From NCBI RefSeq assembly GCF_900129975.1, contig NZ_FSRG01000005.1, forward strand, positions 62,001 through 126,000: a DNA stretch of 64,000 nt, read 5' to 3'. Source of the DNA: Halodesulfovibrio marinisediminis DSM 17456. Lineage in GTDB: Bacteria; Desulfobacterota; Desulfovibrionia; Desulfovibrionales; Desulfovibrionaceae. This document shows, one piece after another, positions 33,298-41,842 of the stretch. The translations under genes and the position numbers were made by a program. Every line of letters starts with the position of its first letter. The first letter of the stretch is position 1. The notes beneath the pieces are model-generated. The model saw nothing but the letters and a program-made list of their open reading frames with translations, was not told the origin of the DNA and did no database searches.

Positions 33298-34996
33298 CCT
33301 CAAGCTGCTTGAAGATATCGCCGAGGGTCTGCTGACCAGCATCGGAACCGCCGGAACGGAATTCACGAGGCTTTTTGCGATCTTCTTCGTCTTTAAGCTG
33401 TTTGATGGAAAGTCCAAGACGACGTTCTTCAGCGCTAACGTGGATAACTTTAGCTTTGATGGTTACGCCTTCTTTGAACATTTCAGAAGGAGACTTCACT
33501 TTTTTCTGGGAAATTTCAGAAACGTGAACGAGACCTTCGATGCCTTCTTCTACTTCAACGAAGAGACCAAAGTCAGTGATGTTGGTTACAACACCTTCAA
33601 CGATGGTACCGTTAGGGTAGTTGGAAGGAACTTTAGACCATGGATCTTCGGAAAGCTGTTTAACACCAAGGGTGAATTTCTCGCTGTCCTGATCAACTGT
33701 AAGAACTTTTGCCTGTACAGTGTCACCAACCTGGAAGAGTTCGTTAGGGTGGCGGATCTTTTTGGTCCAAGAGATGTCAGAAACGTGAATCAGGCCGTCA
33801 ATGCCATCTTCGATACCGATGAACATACCGAATTCGGTGATGTTTTTGATAACACCTTCGAGGATGGTACCTTCAGGGTATTTTTCAGCAACGATTTCCC
33901 ATGGGTTTGGCTTAACCTGTTTCATGCCAAGGGAGATGCGTTTTTTATCTTCGTCTACGCCGAGGATAACAACTTCAACTTCGTCGCCTACGCGTACCAT
34001 CTGGGATGGGTGACGGAGTTTACGGGTCCAGGACATTTCGGAAATGTGCACGAGACCTTCAACGCCTGGCTCGAGTTCCACGAATGCACCGTAATCAACG
34101 AGGTTGGTAACCTTACCGCTGAGACGCTGACCTTCAGGGAATTTAGCAGTGATGTCCTGCCATGGATCTTCAACAAGCTGTTTGAGACCGAGAGATACTT
34201 TCTGGTTCTCTTTGTCGAAGCTGAGGATTTTAAGCTCGAGTTCCTGACCAAGCTGTACGAGCTCTTTAGGATGGCGGATACGTTTCCAAGACATATCAGT
34301 GATATGCAAGAGACCGTCGAGGCCGCCGAGGTCAACGAATACACCGTATTCGGTGATGTTTTTCGCTTTACCTTTAACGATCTGGCCTTCGTCGAGAGTA
34401 ACGAGAAGGTCCTGACGTTTGGAATCGCGTTCTTCTTCGAGAAGTACACGACGAGAAACGATAACGTTGCTACGACGACGGTTGATCTTCAGTACACGGA
34501 ATTCAAACTCTTCGTTCACGAGTGCGTCCATGTCTGGCACTGGGCGCAGATCAACGTGGGAGCCAGGAAGGAATGCTTCAATGCCACCGAGGTCTACTGT
34601 GTAGCCACCTTTGATACGACGAACGATGCGGCCAGTAACGACGGAGTTCTTTTCCTGAACTTCTTCGAGCTGGTCGAACATCTGCATGCGTTTTGCTTTT
34701 TCAAAGGACAGGGTGATGGTGCCTTCCATTTCGTTCTTACGAACAACGAAAACATCCACCTTGTCCCCTACGCCAACGCTTACTGCGCCGTCTGCATCTG
34801 CAAACTCGGAAGCAGGGATCTGACCTTCTGACTTAAAGTTTACGTCAACGAGAACGTAGTCATTGTCCACGCGAACGATTTCGCCCTTTACGATTGAACC
34901 TTCATCAAGCTCGCCAAAATCAGAGCTAAGGTAATCTTCAAGAGCAGCCTCAAAGCTCATTTCAGCTTCGAGTGAGTTATTTTCCATGGTTTCCAT
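33284..34996 (-). CDS. rpsA: 30S ribosomal protein S1
   Basis: A 570-aa RNA-binding ribosomal protein with six S1 repeats. Each ends in a TEYGVFVDLGGLDGLLHITD-type segment (for example VDYGAFVELEPGVEGLVHIS, TDFGLFVEVEEGIEGLVHVS). It docks mRNA on the small subunit. Start at 34996 is set by GGAGGATTCTTT; earlier TTG-initiated codons are not credible. First gene of a probable rpsA-sppA(-malQ-PFK-2/FBPase-2) unit. Confidence 0.97.
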   Translation of the reverse strand: METMENNSLEAEMSFEAALEDYLSSDFGELDEGSIVKGEIVRVDNDYVLVDVNFKSEGQIPASEFADADGAVSVGVGDKVDVFVVRKNEMEGTITLSFEKAKRMQMFDQLEEVQEKNSVVTGRIVRRIKGGYTVDLGGIEAFLPGSHVDLRPVPDMDALVNEEFEFRVLKINRRRSNVIVSRRVLLEEERDSKRQDLLVTLDEGQIVKGKAKNITEYGVFVDLGGLDGLLHITDMSWKRIRHPKELVQLGQELELKILSFDKENQKVSLGLKQLVEDPWQDITAKFPEGQRLSGKVTNLVDYGAFVELEPGVEGLVHISEMSWTRKLRHPSQMVRVGDEVEVVILGVDEDKKRISLGMKQVKPNPWEIVAEKYPEGTILEGVIKNITEFGMFIGIEDGIDGLIHVSDISWTKKIRHPNELFQVGDTVQAKVLTVDQDSEKFTLGVKQLSEDPWSKVPSNYPNGTIVEGVVTNITDFGLFVEVEEGIEGLVHVSEISQKKVKSPSEMFKEGVTIKAKVIHVSAEERRLGLSIKQLKDEEDRKKPREFRSGGSDAGQQTLGDIFKQLEDAGE

Positions 34997-35208
34997 AAAG
35001 AATCCTCCAACCAACAAAAAAAATTTTTCCCACTTGGAAAGTGAGATGCGAACTGTTAGCAAATTACGGTTGTAAATTCAACATAAAATGCTGTGAATAT
35101 CAGGATTTTAGTCGGTTAAGCTCGCTGTTTGTTCAGTTTTACGTATTTTTCTCATATGCTAGACTTAGTGATAAGAAAAAATCTGCAAAAAAAAAATACT
35201 GCTGCAAA

Positions 35209-36507
35209 CTATGCGAGCGCGACTAAATCATAGTCACGTGTCTCCACGATTTCTGCTTCAACCATTTCACCTGGTTGTACGCCGGGACCACTCACATAGG
35301 TGATGCCGTCCACTTCTGGCGCTTGGAACCATGTACGACCAACATGCAGTCCAGGCCACTCGTCGTGTTCGCTGTCGACGAGCACCTTCATGCGCTGTCC
35401 TTCGTATTGCTCCAAAATATCTTCACTGATGTCACCCTGAATTTCCATAAGTGCATCACGGCGCCATTCTTTTTCAACATCATCGATTTGGTTCTCCATG
35501 GCTGCGGCTGGTGTGCCTTCTTCTGCTTCATATGCGAAGATGCCAAGGTGATGGAATCGTGTCTCGATGATGAAGTCGCGCAGGTATTCCCACTGTTCTT
35601 CTGTTTCACCCGGGTAGCCGACAATAAGGCTGGTGCGGATGGCAGCTTCAGGGAACACATCGCGGATACGGTCAATTACTTCGCGCGGGTTACGTGCAAA
35701 CGGACGCCCCATGCGGGAGAGTACATCCGGATGTGCGTGCTGGATAGGCACGTCAAAGTACGGCACGAACGGTTCGCCGGCCTCACGTAAGTATTTGAGG
35801 AATTCAGTACTTAAGCCGGCAGGGTACAGGTACATGAGACGTAAGCGCTCAAGACCTTCAAGAGGCAGAATTTTATCTAAGAGCTCACGCAGGCCGTGTT
35901 TCAAACCTAACTCGCGACCATATGCTGTTACATCCTGAGCGACAAATATAAGTTCTTTCACGCCCTGCGCAAGGGCATGTTTAGCGTCACGTACAACAGT
36001 TTCAGCAGGAGTGGTGCGTAAGTCACCGCGGATAGAAGGGATGGTGCAGAACGCACATTTGTGGTTACAGCCATCGCTGATTTTTAAGTACGCGTATGAA
36101 GGGCCTGTGGAAATAAGACGGAGCGGGTCCTTGATGAGTGGAAGCTTCATCGCTTTTGCAATCATTTCAGGCCATTCTTCCATCTGGGTGTTTGTCAGCC
36201 ACAGGTCAACTTCAGGAATTTCAGAAGAAAGATCTTTTTCACCGAAACGGCCAACAAGACAACCGACAACGGCAATAAGAGGACGCTTTCCTGCTGTCAT
36301 ACCCTCAATATCTGCAACAGCCTGCAGGATTGTTTGTACAGACTCTTCAATGGCAGGCTGAATAAAACCGCAGGTGTTAATGAGAACAAGATCAGCATCT
36401 TCCGGAGCTTCAACCGGTGTGATCTCTTCACTCACGGCACCTAAAAGCCATTCGGTATCAACCCTGTTCTTAGGGCAGCCAAGGCTTATGGAATAAATAT
36501 TAATCAT
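35209..36507 (-). CDS. rimO: Ribosomal protein uS12 Asp methylthiotransferase
   Basis: A 432-aa radical-SAM enzyme that adds a methylthio group to Asp88 (E. coli numbering) of S12. The N-terminal MTTase domain opens with MINIYSISLGCPKNRVDTEW, whose Cys, with later INTCGF and VVGCLVGR, bind one cluster. The radical-SAM motif CNHKCAFCTIPSIRG binds the other. A TRAM domain forms the C-terminus (VLVDSEHDEWPGLHVGRT). Start at 36507 is the conserved N-terminus; 36 in-frame codons upstream are not family-like. The site upstream is weak. Confidence 0.95.
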   Translation of the reverse strand: MINIYSISLGCPKNRVDTEWLLGAVSEEITPVEAPEDADLVLINTCGFIQPAIEESVQTILQAVADIEGMTAGKRPLIAVVGCLVGRFGEKDLSSEIPEVDLWLTNTQMEEWPEMIAKAMKLPLIKDPLRLISTGPSYAYLKISDGCNHKCAFCTIPSIRGDLRTTPAETVVRDAKHALAQGVKELIFVAQDVTAYGRELGLKHGLRELLDKILPLEGLERLRLMYLYPAGLSTEFLKYLREAGEPFVPYFDVPIQHAHPDVLSRMGRPFARNPREVIDRIRDVFPEAAIRTSLIVGYPGETEEQWEYLRDFIIETRFHHLGIFAYEAEEGTPAAAMENQIDDVEKEWRRDALMEIQGDISEDILEQYEGQRMKVLVDSEHDEWPGLHVGRTWFQAPEVDGITYVSGPGVQPGEMVEAEIVETRDYDLVALA

Positions 36508-36583
36508 GGGGTGGTTTCCAGTATCTATATTATTTTGAATAATGAATCTTGTGTTTGCTGCACTGTCATAGGAGAGATTGTAC

Positions 36584-38140
36584 GTGGAAAGTAAGCAACA
36601 TTTCGAGAATGACAAGGGGAAAGTTACTACACTTAATATAGCAACTGTAGGCTATCGTCGTATGTTCCGTGAATTGTTAGTACACCTTTTCTCAGAGTTG
36701 CCGGAGGGGATGGTGAAAATTAAGGTGCGTGCAATAGCGTGCGCGCCTCAGGAGGAACTACCGGATTTGATATGTCTTGACGACGTCAATTTCTATGACA
36801 GTGTTGAGGAGCTATGCGAGAATATTGATGATGTCAATATAGTCTTAGATCTTTCAGAGAAAAGTGAGTATTTGGAGTATGTTAAGCTTTGTGCGCCAGC
36901 AGGTGTTTCCGTTGTCGGCGGAGATTCGTTGTGTGTTTTTAAAAAAACGCCTTTGACCCTTGATTTGTTGGAAGGCAAAGCCTGCAGTCTTGAGAGGGCG
37001 TTAGGATTTTTTGGTACGTTTGTTGATCAGTCAGAAGAGGAATTTTGGCTTCTGGATAGTAAAGGCGTTGTTCTGGATGCTAACAAGACTGTGTTAAACA
37101 GGCAGCGTGATGTCGATCTTGAAGGGGAAGAGGGGACGCTCATACATAATGTACTGCCGTACACGCTACAACCGGATAATGTGGTGGTCAAGGCTGTTGA
37201 TACAGGAAAGCGAGCAGATCAGGTCATCACAAAAGTCACCAGCGACGGTGACCTTCAGTATTTTGGTTTGTCAGCATACCCGGCTGTGGCGTCTGACGGT
37301 ACTATACAGTCTGTTATTCTTTCTCGAAGAGATATTACAGAGAATTATAGTATGGTGCGAAAGCTTCAGCAGACAGAGAAGCTCGCAGCCATTGGGGAAA
37401 TGTCTGCCTTTGTGGCACATGAAATTCGCAATCCTTTGTTCGCCATTGGTGGTTTTGCCCGAGCTTTGTTAAGTCAGGAGACCTTGAATGAAACTGATAC
37501 CAAAAAAGTGAAAATAATATTTAATGAATCACAACGTCTTGAGAAGATTTTAAAAATTATTCTCAATTTTGCTCGTCCTGCAGTTGGTGAAGGAGATGAA
37601 ATCGACGTTAATGAGGTTATCTCTGAAGCACTTGGCTTGTTGCGTATGAGGTTTGAGTCGCAAGGGGGAATTGTTACAACTGATTTGGATTCTAACCTTG
37701 CTAAGGTGCATGGAAATCCTGACCAACTTAAGCAGTGTATAATTAACGGCATAAAAAATGGGTTTGAAGCCATGCCTGACGGGGGAACACTGCGCGTTGA
37801 AACAAAACTTAGTGCTGATAATTGGGTTATTATCCGTATAATGGATTCTGGTGAGGGTATTCCGGATGATATAATTGAGCACCTGTTTAATCCATTTTTT
37901 ACCACCAAAGCCGGTGGTACAGGTCTCGGGCTGGCTATGACAAAGAAAATTATTGAGGATATGGGTGGTAAGGTAAAAATACGCAGTAAATTGAAAAAAG
38001 GGACTGTTCTCGCATTTTATTTACCGCCTGTTTCGCTCGGTCCTCCTGTTGTTGAAAAGCATGATGAGAAAACTGTTATGGAGAAACCTGGTAGTGTCAG
38101 TTTCTTAGGTGGATCTAATGATTTTATCCGCAAAACATAA
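36584..38140 (+). CDS. PAS-domain histidine kinase, NtrB-like
   Basis: A cytosolic sensor kinase of 518 aa. The N-terminal 140 residues (LNIATVGYRRMFRELLVHLF ... VLDLSEKSEYLEYVKLCAPAG) are not a domain I recognise, though the pattern suggests an alpha/beta fold. A PAS domain follows (about 150-265), then HisKA with AFVAHEIRNPL and an HATPase (NGFEAMPDGG, DSGEGIPDD, GGTGLGLAMTKKI). No transmembrane segment, so it probably senses an internal signal. I choose a GTG start at 36584 because GGAG lies 9 bases upstream; a TTG at 36578 is too close. No response regulator is adjacent, making it an orphan. Confidence 0.88.
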   Translation: MESKQHFENDKGKVTTLNIATVGYRRMFRELLVHLFSELPEGMVKIKVRAIACAPQEELPDLICLDDVNFYDSVEELCENIDDVNIVLDLSEKSEYLEYVKLCAPAGVSVVGGDSLCVFKKTPLTLDLLEGKACSLERALGFFGTFVDQSEEEFWLLDSKGVVLDANKTVLNRQRDVDLEGEEGTLIHNVLPYTLQPDNVVVKAVDTGKRADQVITKVTSDGDLQYFGLSAYPAVASDGTIQSVILSRRDITENYSMVRKLQQTEKLAAIGEMSAFVAHEIRNPLFAIGGFARALLSQETLNETDTKKVKIIFNESQRLEKILKIILNFARPAVGEGDEIDVNEVISEALGLLRMRFESQGGIVTTDLDSNLAKVHGNPDQLKQCIINGIKNGFEAMPDGGTLRVETKLSADNWVIIRIMDSGEGIPDDIIEHLFNPFFTTKAGGTGLGLAMTKKIIEDMGGKVKIRSKLKKGTVLAFYLPPVSLGPPVVEKHDEKTVMEKPGSVSFLGGSNDFIRKT

Positions 38141-38219
38141 TAGCCAGTAGGGACTGCGTGGTTCTGTATCTGACAGTATGTACTATTTTCTGCTTGATGA
38201 CTGGCGGCATGTGTTACTA

Positions 38220-38268
38220 GGGTGTGACGCAACATACTGATGGCAGGATGAAAAATATCCTGACACCC
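38220..38268 (+). other. Structured leader candidate upstream of rdgB
   Basis: Nested inverted repeats: CAGGAT / ATCCTG with a 7-base loop, directly followed by ACACCC that can pair with GGGTGT at 38220. No T run follows, so it is not a plain terminator. It matches no riboswitch class I know. Confidence 0.25.
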
Positions 38269-38354
38269 CTGTAACGAATAATAATGGTGCGTCTTCGATG
38301 ACACGGCCTGTAGCTCAGTCATAGTTAGCGTGTGTTTCATACAAGGATAGAGTG

Positions 38355-38981
38355 ATGGAAAAAATTATTGTGCTTGCTACCCGCAATGCAGGCAAGATTG
38401 CAGAACTAGAGAAAACCTTAAGCGAGTATGGCCTGTCTGTTCGAGGTCTTGATGCGTATCCTGAAATTGGTGAAATTGTGGAAGATGGCGACACCTTCGA
38501 AGAAAATTCCCTCATTAAAGCCCGTACTGTTGCAAAGCTGACAGGGCTGGTTGCTGTGGCTGATGATTCCGGTCTTGAAGTGGACGTATTGGATAAAGCT
38601 CCGGGGGTATACTCTGCACGTTACAGCGACGATACTCCAAATTTGAAAGGTGAAACCCGCGATAAACGCAATAATGAAAAATTGCTTATGGAATTGGTGG
38701 GGGTACCACATGAAAAACGGACAGCTCGTTTTCGTTGTGTGATGTCTGCATGTTCACCGTCCGGTAAATGTATTACCGCCTCAGGCTCATGGGAAGGCCT
38801 TATCGGTGCTGAGGAAGTAGGCGATAACGGTTTTGGATATGATCCATTGTTCGTTGACGCAAATGATGGTGCTGTTTCAGCTTTGCTCAGTCGAGAAGAG
38901 AAAAATAAACGCTCACATCGTGGTAATGCGCTTGCTGCACTTCTTGAACAGTGGGATGAATTCTGGAGCAGCTGCGAGTAA
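38355..38981 (+). CDS. rdgB: XTP/dITP diphosphatase (HAM1/RdgB)
   Basis: A 208-aa house-cleaning enzyme that hydrolyses non-canonical purine triphosphates. Conserved motifs in order: ATRNAGKIAELE, GDTFEENSLIKA, VAVADDSGLEVD, PGVYSARYS, GFGYDPLFV and SHRGNAL. Length is standard. Start at 38355 (ATG) is preferred over the GTG just before it. Ends at a bidirectional terminator. Confidence 0.95.
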   Translation: MEKIIVLATRNAGKIAELEKTLSEYGLSVRGLDAYPEIGEIVEDGDTFEENSLIKARTVAKLTGLVAVADDSGLEVDVLDKAPGVYSARYSDDTPNLKGETRDKRNNEKLLMELVGVPHEKRTARFRCVMSACSPSGKCITASGSWEGLIGAEEVGDNGFGYDPLFVDANDGAVSALLSREEKNKRSHRGNALAALLEQWDEFWSSCE

Positions 38982-39003
38982 TAGAGGCTCTTTCTATATT
39001 TTG

Positions 39004-39043
39004 CATAAAAAAGCGCCCGTTAAGCAACGGGCGCTTTTTTTAT
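39004..39043. terminator. Bidirectional rho-independent terminator
   Basis: Stem AAGCGCCCGTT / AACGGGCGCTT with T and A runs, between convergent rdgB and the aromatic amino-acid permease gene. Confidence 0.92.
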
Positions 39044-39060
39044 GTCGGTAGAAGCGGATG

Positions 39061-40236
39061 CTAGACGCAGGCGGCAATAATGATGAAGACGCCGCATGCT
39101 GAAGCCAAGGCAATGGTAAATTTACCGCCAGCAACTTCATATGGTGCTTCAGTTGCAGTTCTGTTGCGTTCATTGCGTAGTTTCCAGCTCATGATACATG
39201 GCAGACAAAGACAGAGCACTGCAAAGCCGATACCCGCATGAGCAAGAGCAGCGATAAAACTGCCCGGGCAAAGGTAGGAAGCCAAAATTGGTGGTGCAAA
39301 TACAACGATAGTTGCAATGATGCGGTGTGCCTGAGAGGTACTAAGGTTCAGTGTTTCCGTGGCAAGGTCATATAAGGATAAGGAAACACCGAAGAAGGAG
39401 GTAACAAGTGCGAAGGAAGCAAAAACAGAAAGCACTGCTTTGATAAACACTGAGTTTTGAGAAATAGCCGCAATCAGTGAGTCTACGTTGCCGTTCATTT
39501 GGGTAATTTGAGCCATAGGCACACTGCCAAGTGTGAGGAAGAGCCATAAGACGTAGCACATCAATGGAGCAATGGTTCCACCGATAATTGACCAGTATAG
39601 GATGTCTTTGTTGCCATCAACTATCTTGCAGGTACTTGGGATACAGAAATGATAGCCGTATGCAGCGAACAGGATTGGCAGACTTGCTAAGAGGTGGTCG
39701 TAGTCAGGGGCAATAGCAAGTAGGTTGTCGAAATTAACAGTGGAGCTGAGTGAAAAGAAAGCGAAGGACATGGCACAGACCATGACAATAAAAAACAGGT
39801 TGTTGAATCGTACAATAGTCTTGGTGCCACAAAAAACGATGAAAGCCATGATAAGGGCAAAGATCGCTGAGCAAACCGGAGCTCCGTAGCCGCTGTCTGC
39901 AATGTGGAGCGTGTTCGCAAGGATACTGCCCATACCTGTAATGTAGGCAACAAGCAGTGCATAAAGAAGGAAGCCAAGGCTCAGAACTGCAACAACTTGC
40001 CCCGGCCAACCTAATACTTTTTTAACCATTTTATTGAAGTTTAATCCCGGCCCGACCTGCATATCAACCTCAACAAGCAGTAAGCCGGAATACAATGCCA
40101 GTGCCCACATGACGACGAGCAGTACACAACTCATTGTAAATCCGAGATAGCCCACGGCCATCGGCAAGCCGAGCATGCCCGCGCCAATAGTTGAGCCTGC
40201 TACAATACATCCAGCACTAAAAGCCTTAGTAGCCAT
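39061..40236 (-). CDS. Aromatic amino-acid permease (HAAAP family, TyrP/Mtr-like)
   Basis: A 391-aa inner-membrane permease with about eleven hydrophobic segments. The N-terminal GCIVAGSTIGAGMLGLPMA is the family signature shared by TyrP, Mtr and TnaB proton symporters. Tyrosine versus tryptophan specificity cannot be told by eye. Start follows GGGAGGTTCTCTTT. The leader upstream carries a strong stem-loop (40259-40303). It is monocistronic. Confidence 0.88.
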   Translation of the reverse strand: MATKAFSAGCIVAGSTIGAGMLGLPMAVGYLGFTMSCVLLVVMWALALYSGLLLVEVDMQVGPGLNFNKMVKKVLGWPGQVVAVLSLGFLLYALLVAYITGMGSILANTLHIADSGYGAPVCSAIFALIMAFIVFCGTKTIVRFNNLFFIVMVCAMSFAFFSLSSTVNFDNLLAIAPDYDHLLASLPILFAAYGYHFCIPSTCKIVDGNKDILYWSIIGGTIAPLMCYVLWLFLTLGSVPMAQITQMNGNVDSLIAAISQNSVFIKAVLSVFASFALVTSFFGVSLSLYDLATETLNLSTSQAHRIIATIVVFAPPILASYLCPGSFIAALAHAGIGFAVLCLCLPCIMSWKLRNERNRTATEAPYEVAGGKFTIALASACGVFIIIAACV

Positions 40237-40258
40237 AAAGAGAACCTCCCAGTTTGAT

Positions 40259-40303
40259 GTGCCTGCTCCGGTGTGTAACCGGTTACTTTTTGAGCACAGG
40301 CAC
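40259..40303 (-). promoter_or_regulatory. Leader stem-loop of the amino-acid permease
   Basis: In the minus-strand leader, GTGCCTGTGCTC can pair with GAGCAGGCAC (two-base bulge) around an inner hairpin CCGGT-TACAC-ACCGG. It ends about 10 bases before the ribosome binding site. It matches no known riboswitch; translation control is a guess. Confidence 0.35.
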
Positions 40304-40784
40304 TAGTACAAAGTTGATGCTTCTGGGAAATACACTGGTTTTTTTGAACAGTAACCAGACGATGGATGGGTACGCTCAGAGCTCAGCTTATGAATTTTTA
40401 TCAATTTTTTGCTGCCGTCATGCAAGGGGATGAGGCTAGAAGCGCTATTTTTTGCGCCAAGAGCTCTTTTGAGGCACGCTGAAAATGGACAGTATTTATT
40501 CGATAAGAAGAGAGAACATACACTCAAAATCAGTATTTCTATGTTGTGAAGCACGCAGTAGTGATTACAAGTTTTTCTATTGCTCTAATGTAAAAAAATA
40601 AAAAAAATTGCTCGTAATTTCAAAAGTTAGAGCTTTTTTAATGAAAACTGTACGTTTTACGAGTTGTTTGATGTGTAGCACGAAGAGTCTGATTTAATAG
40701 TAAAATTTTTCTTCCTATTAACGAGACACAACTATTTACAAGAACGTATTTAATTGGTGTGGTGTATAGAGTTTTATAGATATA

Positions 40785-40875
40785 GTGAGCCGAAAAGGCT
40801 CACAATTCTGTGTAATTAAGCGTCACGTATAGTTAAGGAGCAGTTGTGTTTATTTATAATTTGTCAGTGACGCTT
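40785..40875 (+). other. Structured element of unknown function
   Basis: A perfect tetra-A-type hairpin (GTGAGCC-GAAAA-GGCTCAC, 40785-40803) and a 9-bp inverted repeat (AAGCGTCAC, 40818-40826; GTGACGCTT, 40867-40875) enclose an 11-codon GTG ORF with an AAGGAG site. It lies 105 bp before the DUF4344 gene; a leader or a small RNA are both possible. Confidence 0.25.
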
Positions 40876-40979
40876 CAATAAAGGTGATGAAAACAACATT
40901 TGTTTATCGTGGCGTTTCGCCGTATGAGATGTTGTCTTGTCCGGAAGGGACATGAGTTTGTGAAAAGAATGGAGGCTAC

Positions 40980-41768
40980 GTGATTTTGAAGAAGCTGTTC
41001 TACACATTTATTATTTGGTGCGTTGTAATTGTGGATGCTTCTATGGTGTTTGCAGCAGAAAATGTTGTTTCGTTTCAGTATGGTGAGGCTAAGCATATTG
41101 AACAGGCAGAAGCAAGGTCAGAGGTTGTTGCTTCGGGAGTTGCAGAGCAGATAACAAACTATATGAACGCAAAATTTCAGTTTCCTGCTTCAGTTCAAAT
41201 CCTCTTTACTGATACTGCACAAGAGGATCCCCACTATGATTCTGAGGCCAAAACTATTGTTATTCCCTATTCGTTTTGGACTGAGTGCCGTGAGCGTTTT
41301 AAAAAAGAATATAGCGCTGGGGACACTGGAAATATAGTGGATACGCTATGTGTTGGGGTGTTGGCGCACACTGTCTTTCATGAGTTAGGACATGCTGTTG
41401 TAGATATTTGTGAGCTTCCGATTACCGGTAACGAAGAGACTGTTGTCGACGAATTTGCTATATTGATGTTGCTGGACAGTTTTCATGATGGCAGGGAAAT
41501 GGCTCTTATAGCAGGTGATTACTTTGCCCTTGAGGGAAAAAGTCTGCAAGAAGTGACAGATGGAGATTTGTTTGACGAGCATCCCTTGGATGATCAGAGA
41601 TTTTTTTCCACCTTTTGTACTGCATACGGTGTAGCGCCTGATGTTGAGTTGGAAAAAGAGATGCTTGAGCTGGATATCTCAGAGGAGCGTCTTGATCTAT
41701 GTGTTGCTGATGCGGAACGAAGAGTTAGGGCGTGGGGTACACTGCTTAAGCCATTTGAACGTCTGTAA
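40980..41768 (+). CDS. Secreted DUF4344 putative metallopeptidase
   Basis: A 262-aa protein with a signal peptide (to about residue 25, VFAA) and the zinc-protease motif HTVFHELGHAVVD near residue 140. A downstream acidic cluster ETVVDEFAILMLLD probably supplies the third ligand. This arrangement is that of the DUF4344 family of predicted metallopeptidases. Cysteines at several places in the mature protein suggest disulfides. Start is a GTG at 40980 with GGAGG 4 bases upstream. Substrate unknown. It converges on argC with a shared terminator. Confidence 0.8.
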   Translation: MILKKLFYTFIIWCVVIVDASMVFAAENVVSFQYGEAKHIEQAEARSEVVASGVAEQITNYMNAKFQFPASVQILFTDTAQEDPHYDSEAKTIVIPYSFWTECRERFKKEYSAGDTGNIVDTLCVGVLAHTVFHELGHAVVDICELPITGNEETVVDEFAILMLLDSFHDGREMALIAGDYFALEGKSLQEVTDGDLFDEHPLDDQRFFSTFCTAYGVAPDVELEKEMLELDISEERLDLCVADAERRVRAWGTLLKPFERL

Positions 41769-41785
41769 TTTATTTTGTAGTGCTC

Positions 41786-41828
41786 ATAAAAAAGGGTGGA
41801 GTCAGAATGAGATTCCACCCTTTTTTTG
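41786..41828. terminator. Bidirectional rho-independent terminator
   Basis: Stem AAAGGGTGGA / TCCACCCTTT with A and T runs, between convergent DUF4344 and argC. Confidence 0.9.
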
Positions 41829-41842
41829 TATGTTACTAGCTG

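Larger units (their letters stand above)
40237..40979. other. 743-bp intergenic region, permease / DUF4344
   Basis: Divergent and AT-rich. Features seen: the permease leader stem-loop at 40259-40303, a hairpin GTGAGCC-GAAAA-GGCTCAC at 40785, and a long-range inverted repeat AAGCGTCAC / GTGACGCTT at 40818 and 40867. No ORF with a convincing ribosome binding site lies inside. Confidence 0.5.

Noticed and set aside
33176-34831. 551-codon plus-strand frame opposite rpsA
   Set aside because: Antisense shadow of the repetitive S1 gene; the periodic Phe/Asn-rich translation mirrors the S1 repeats.
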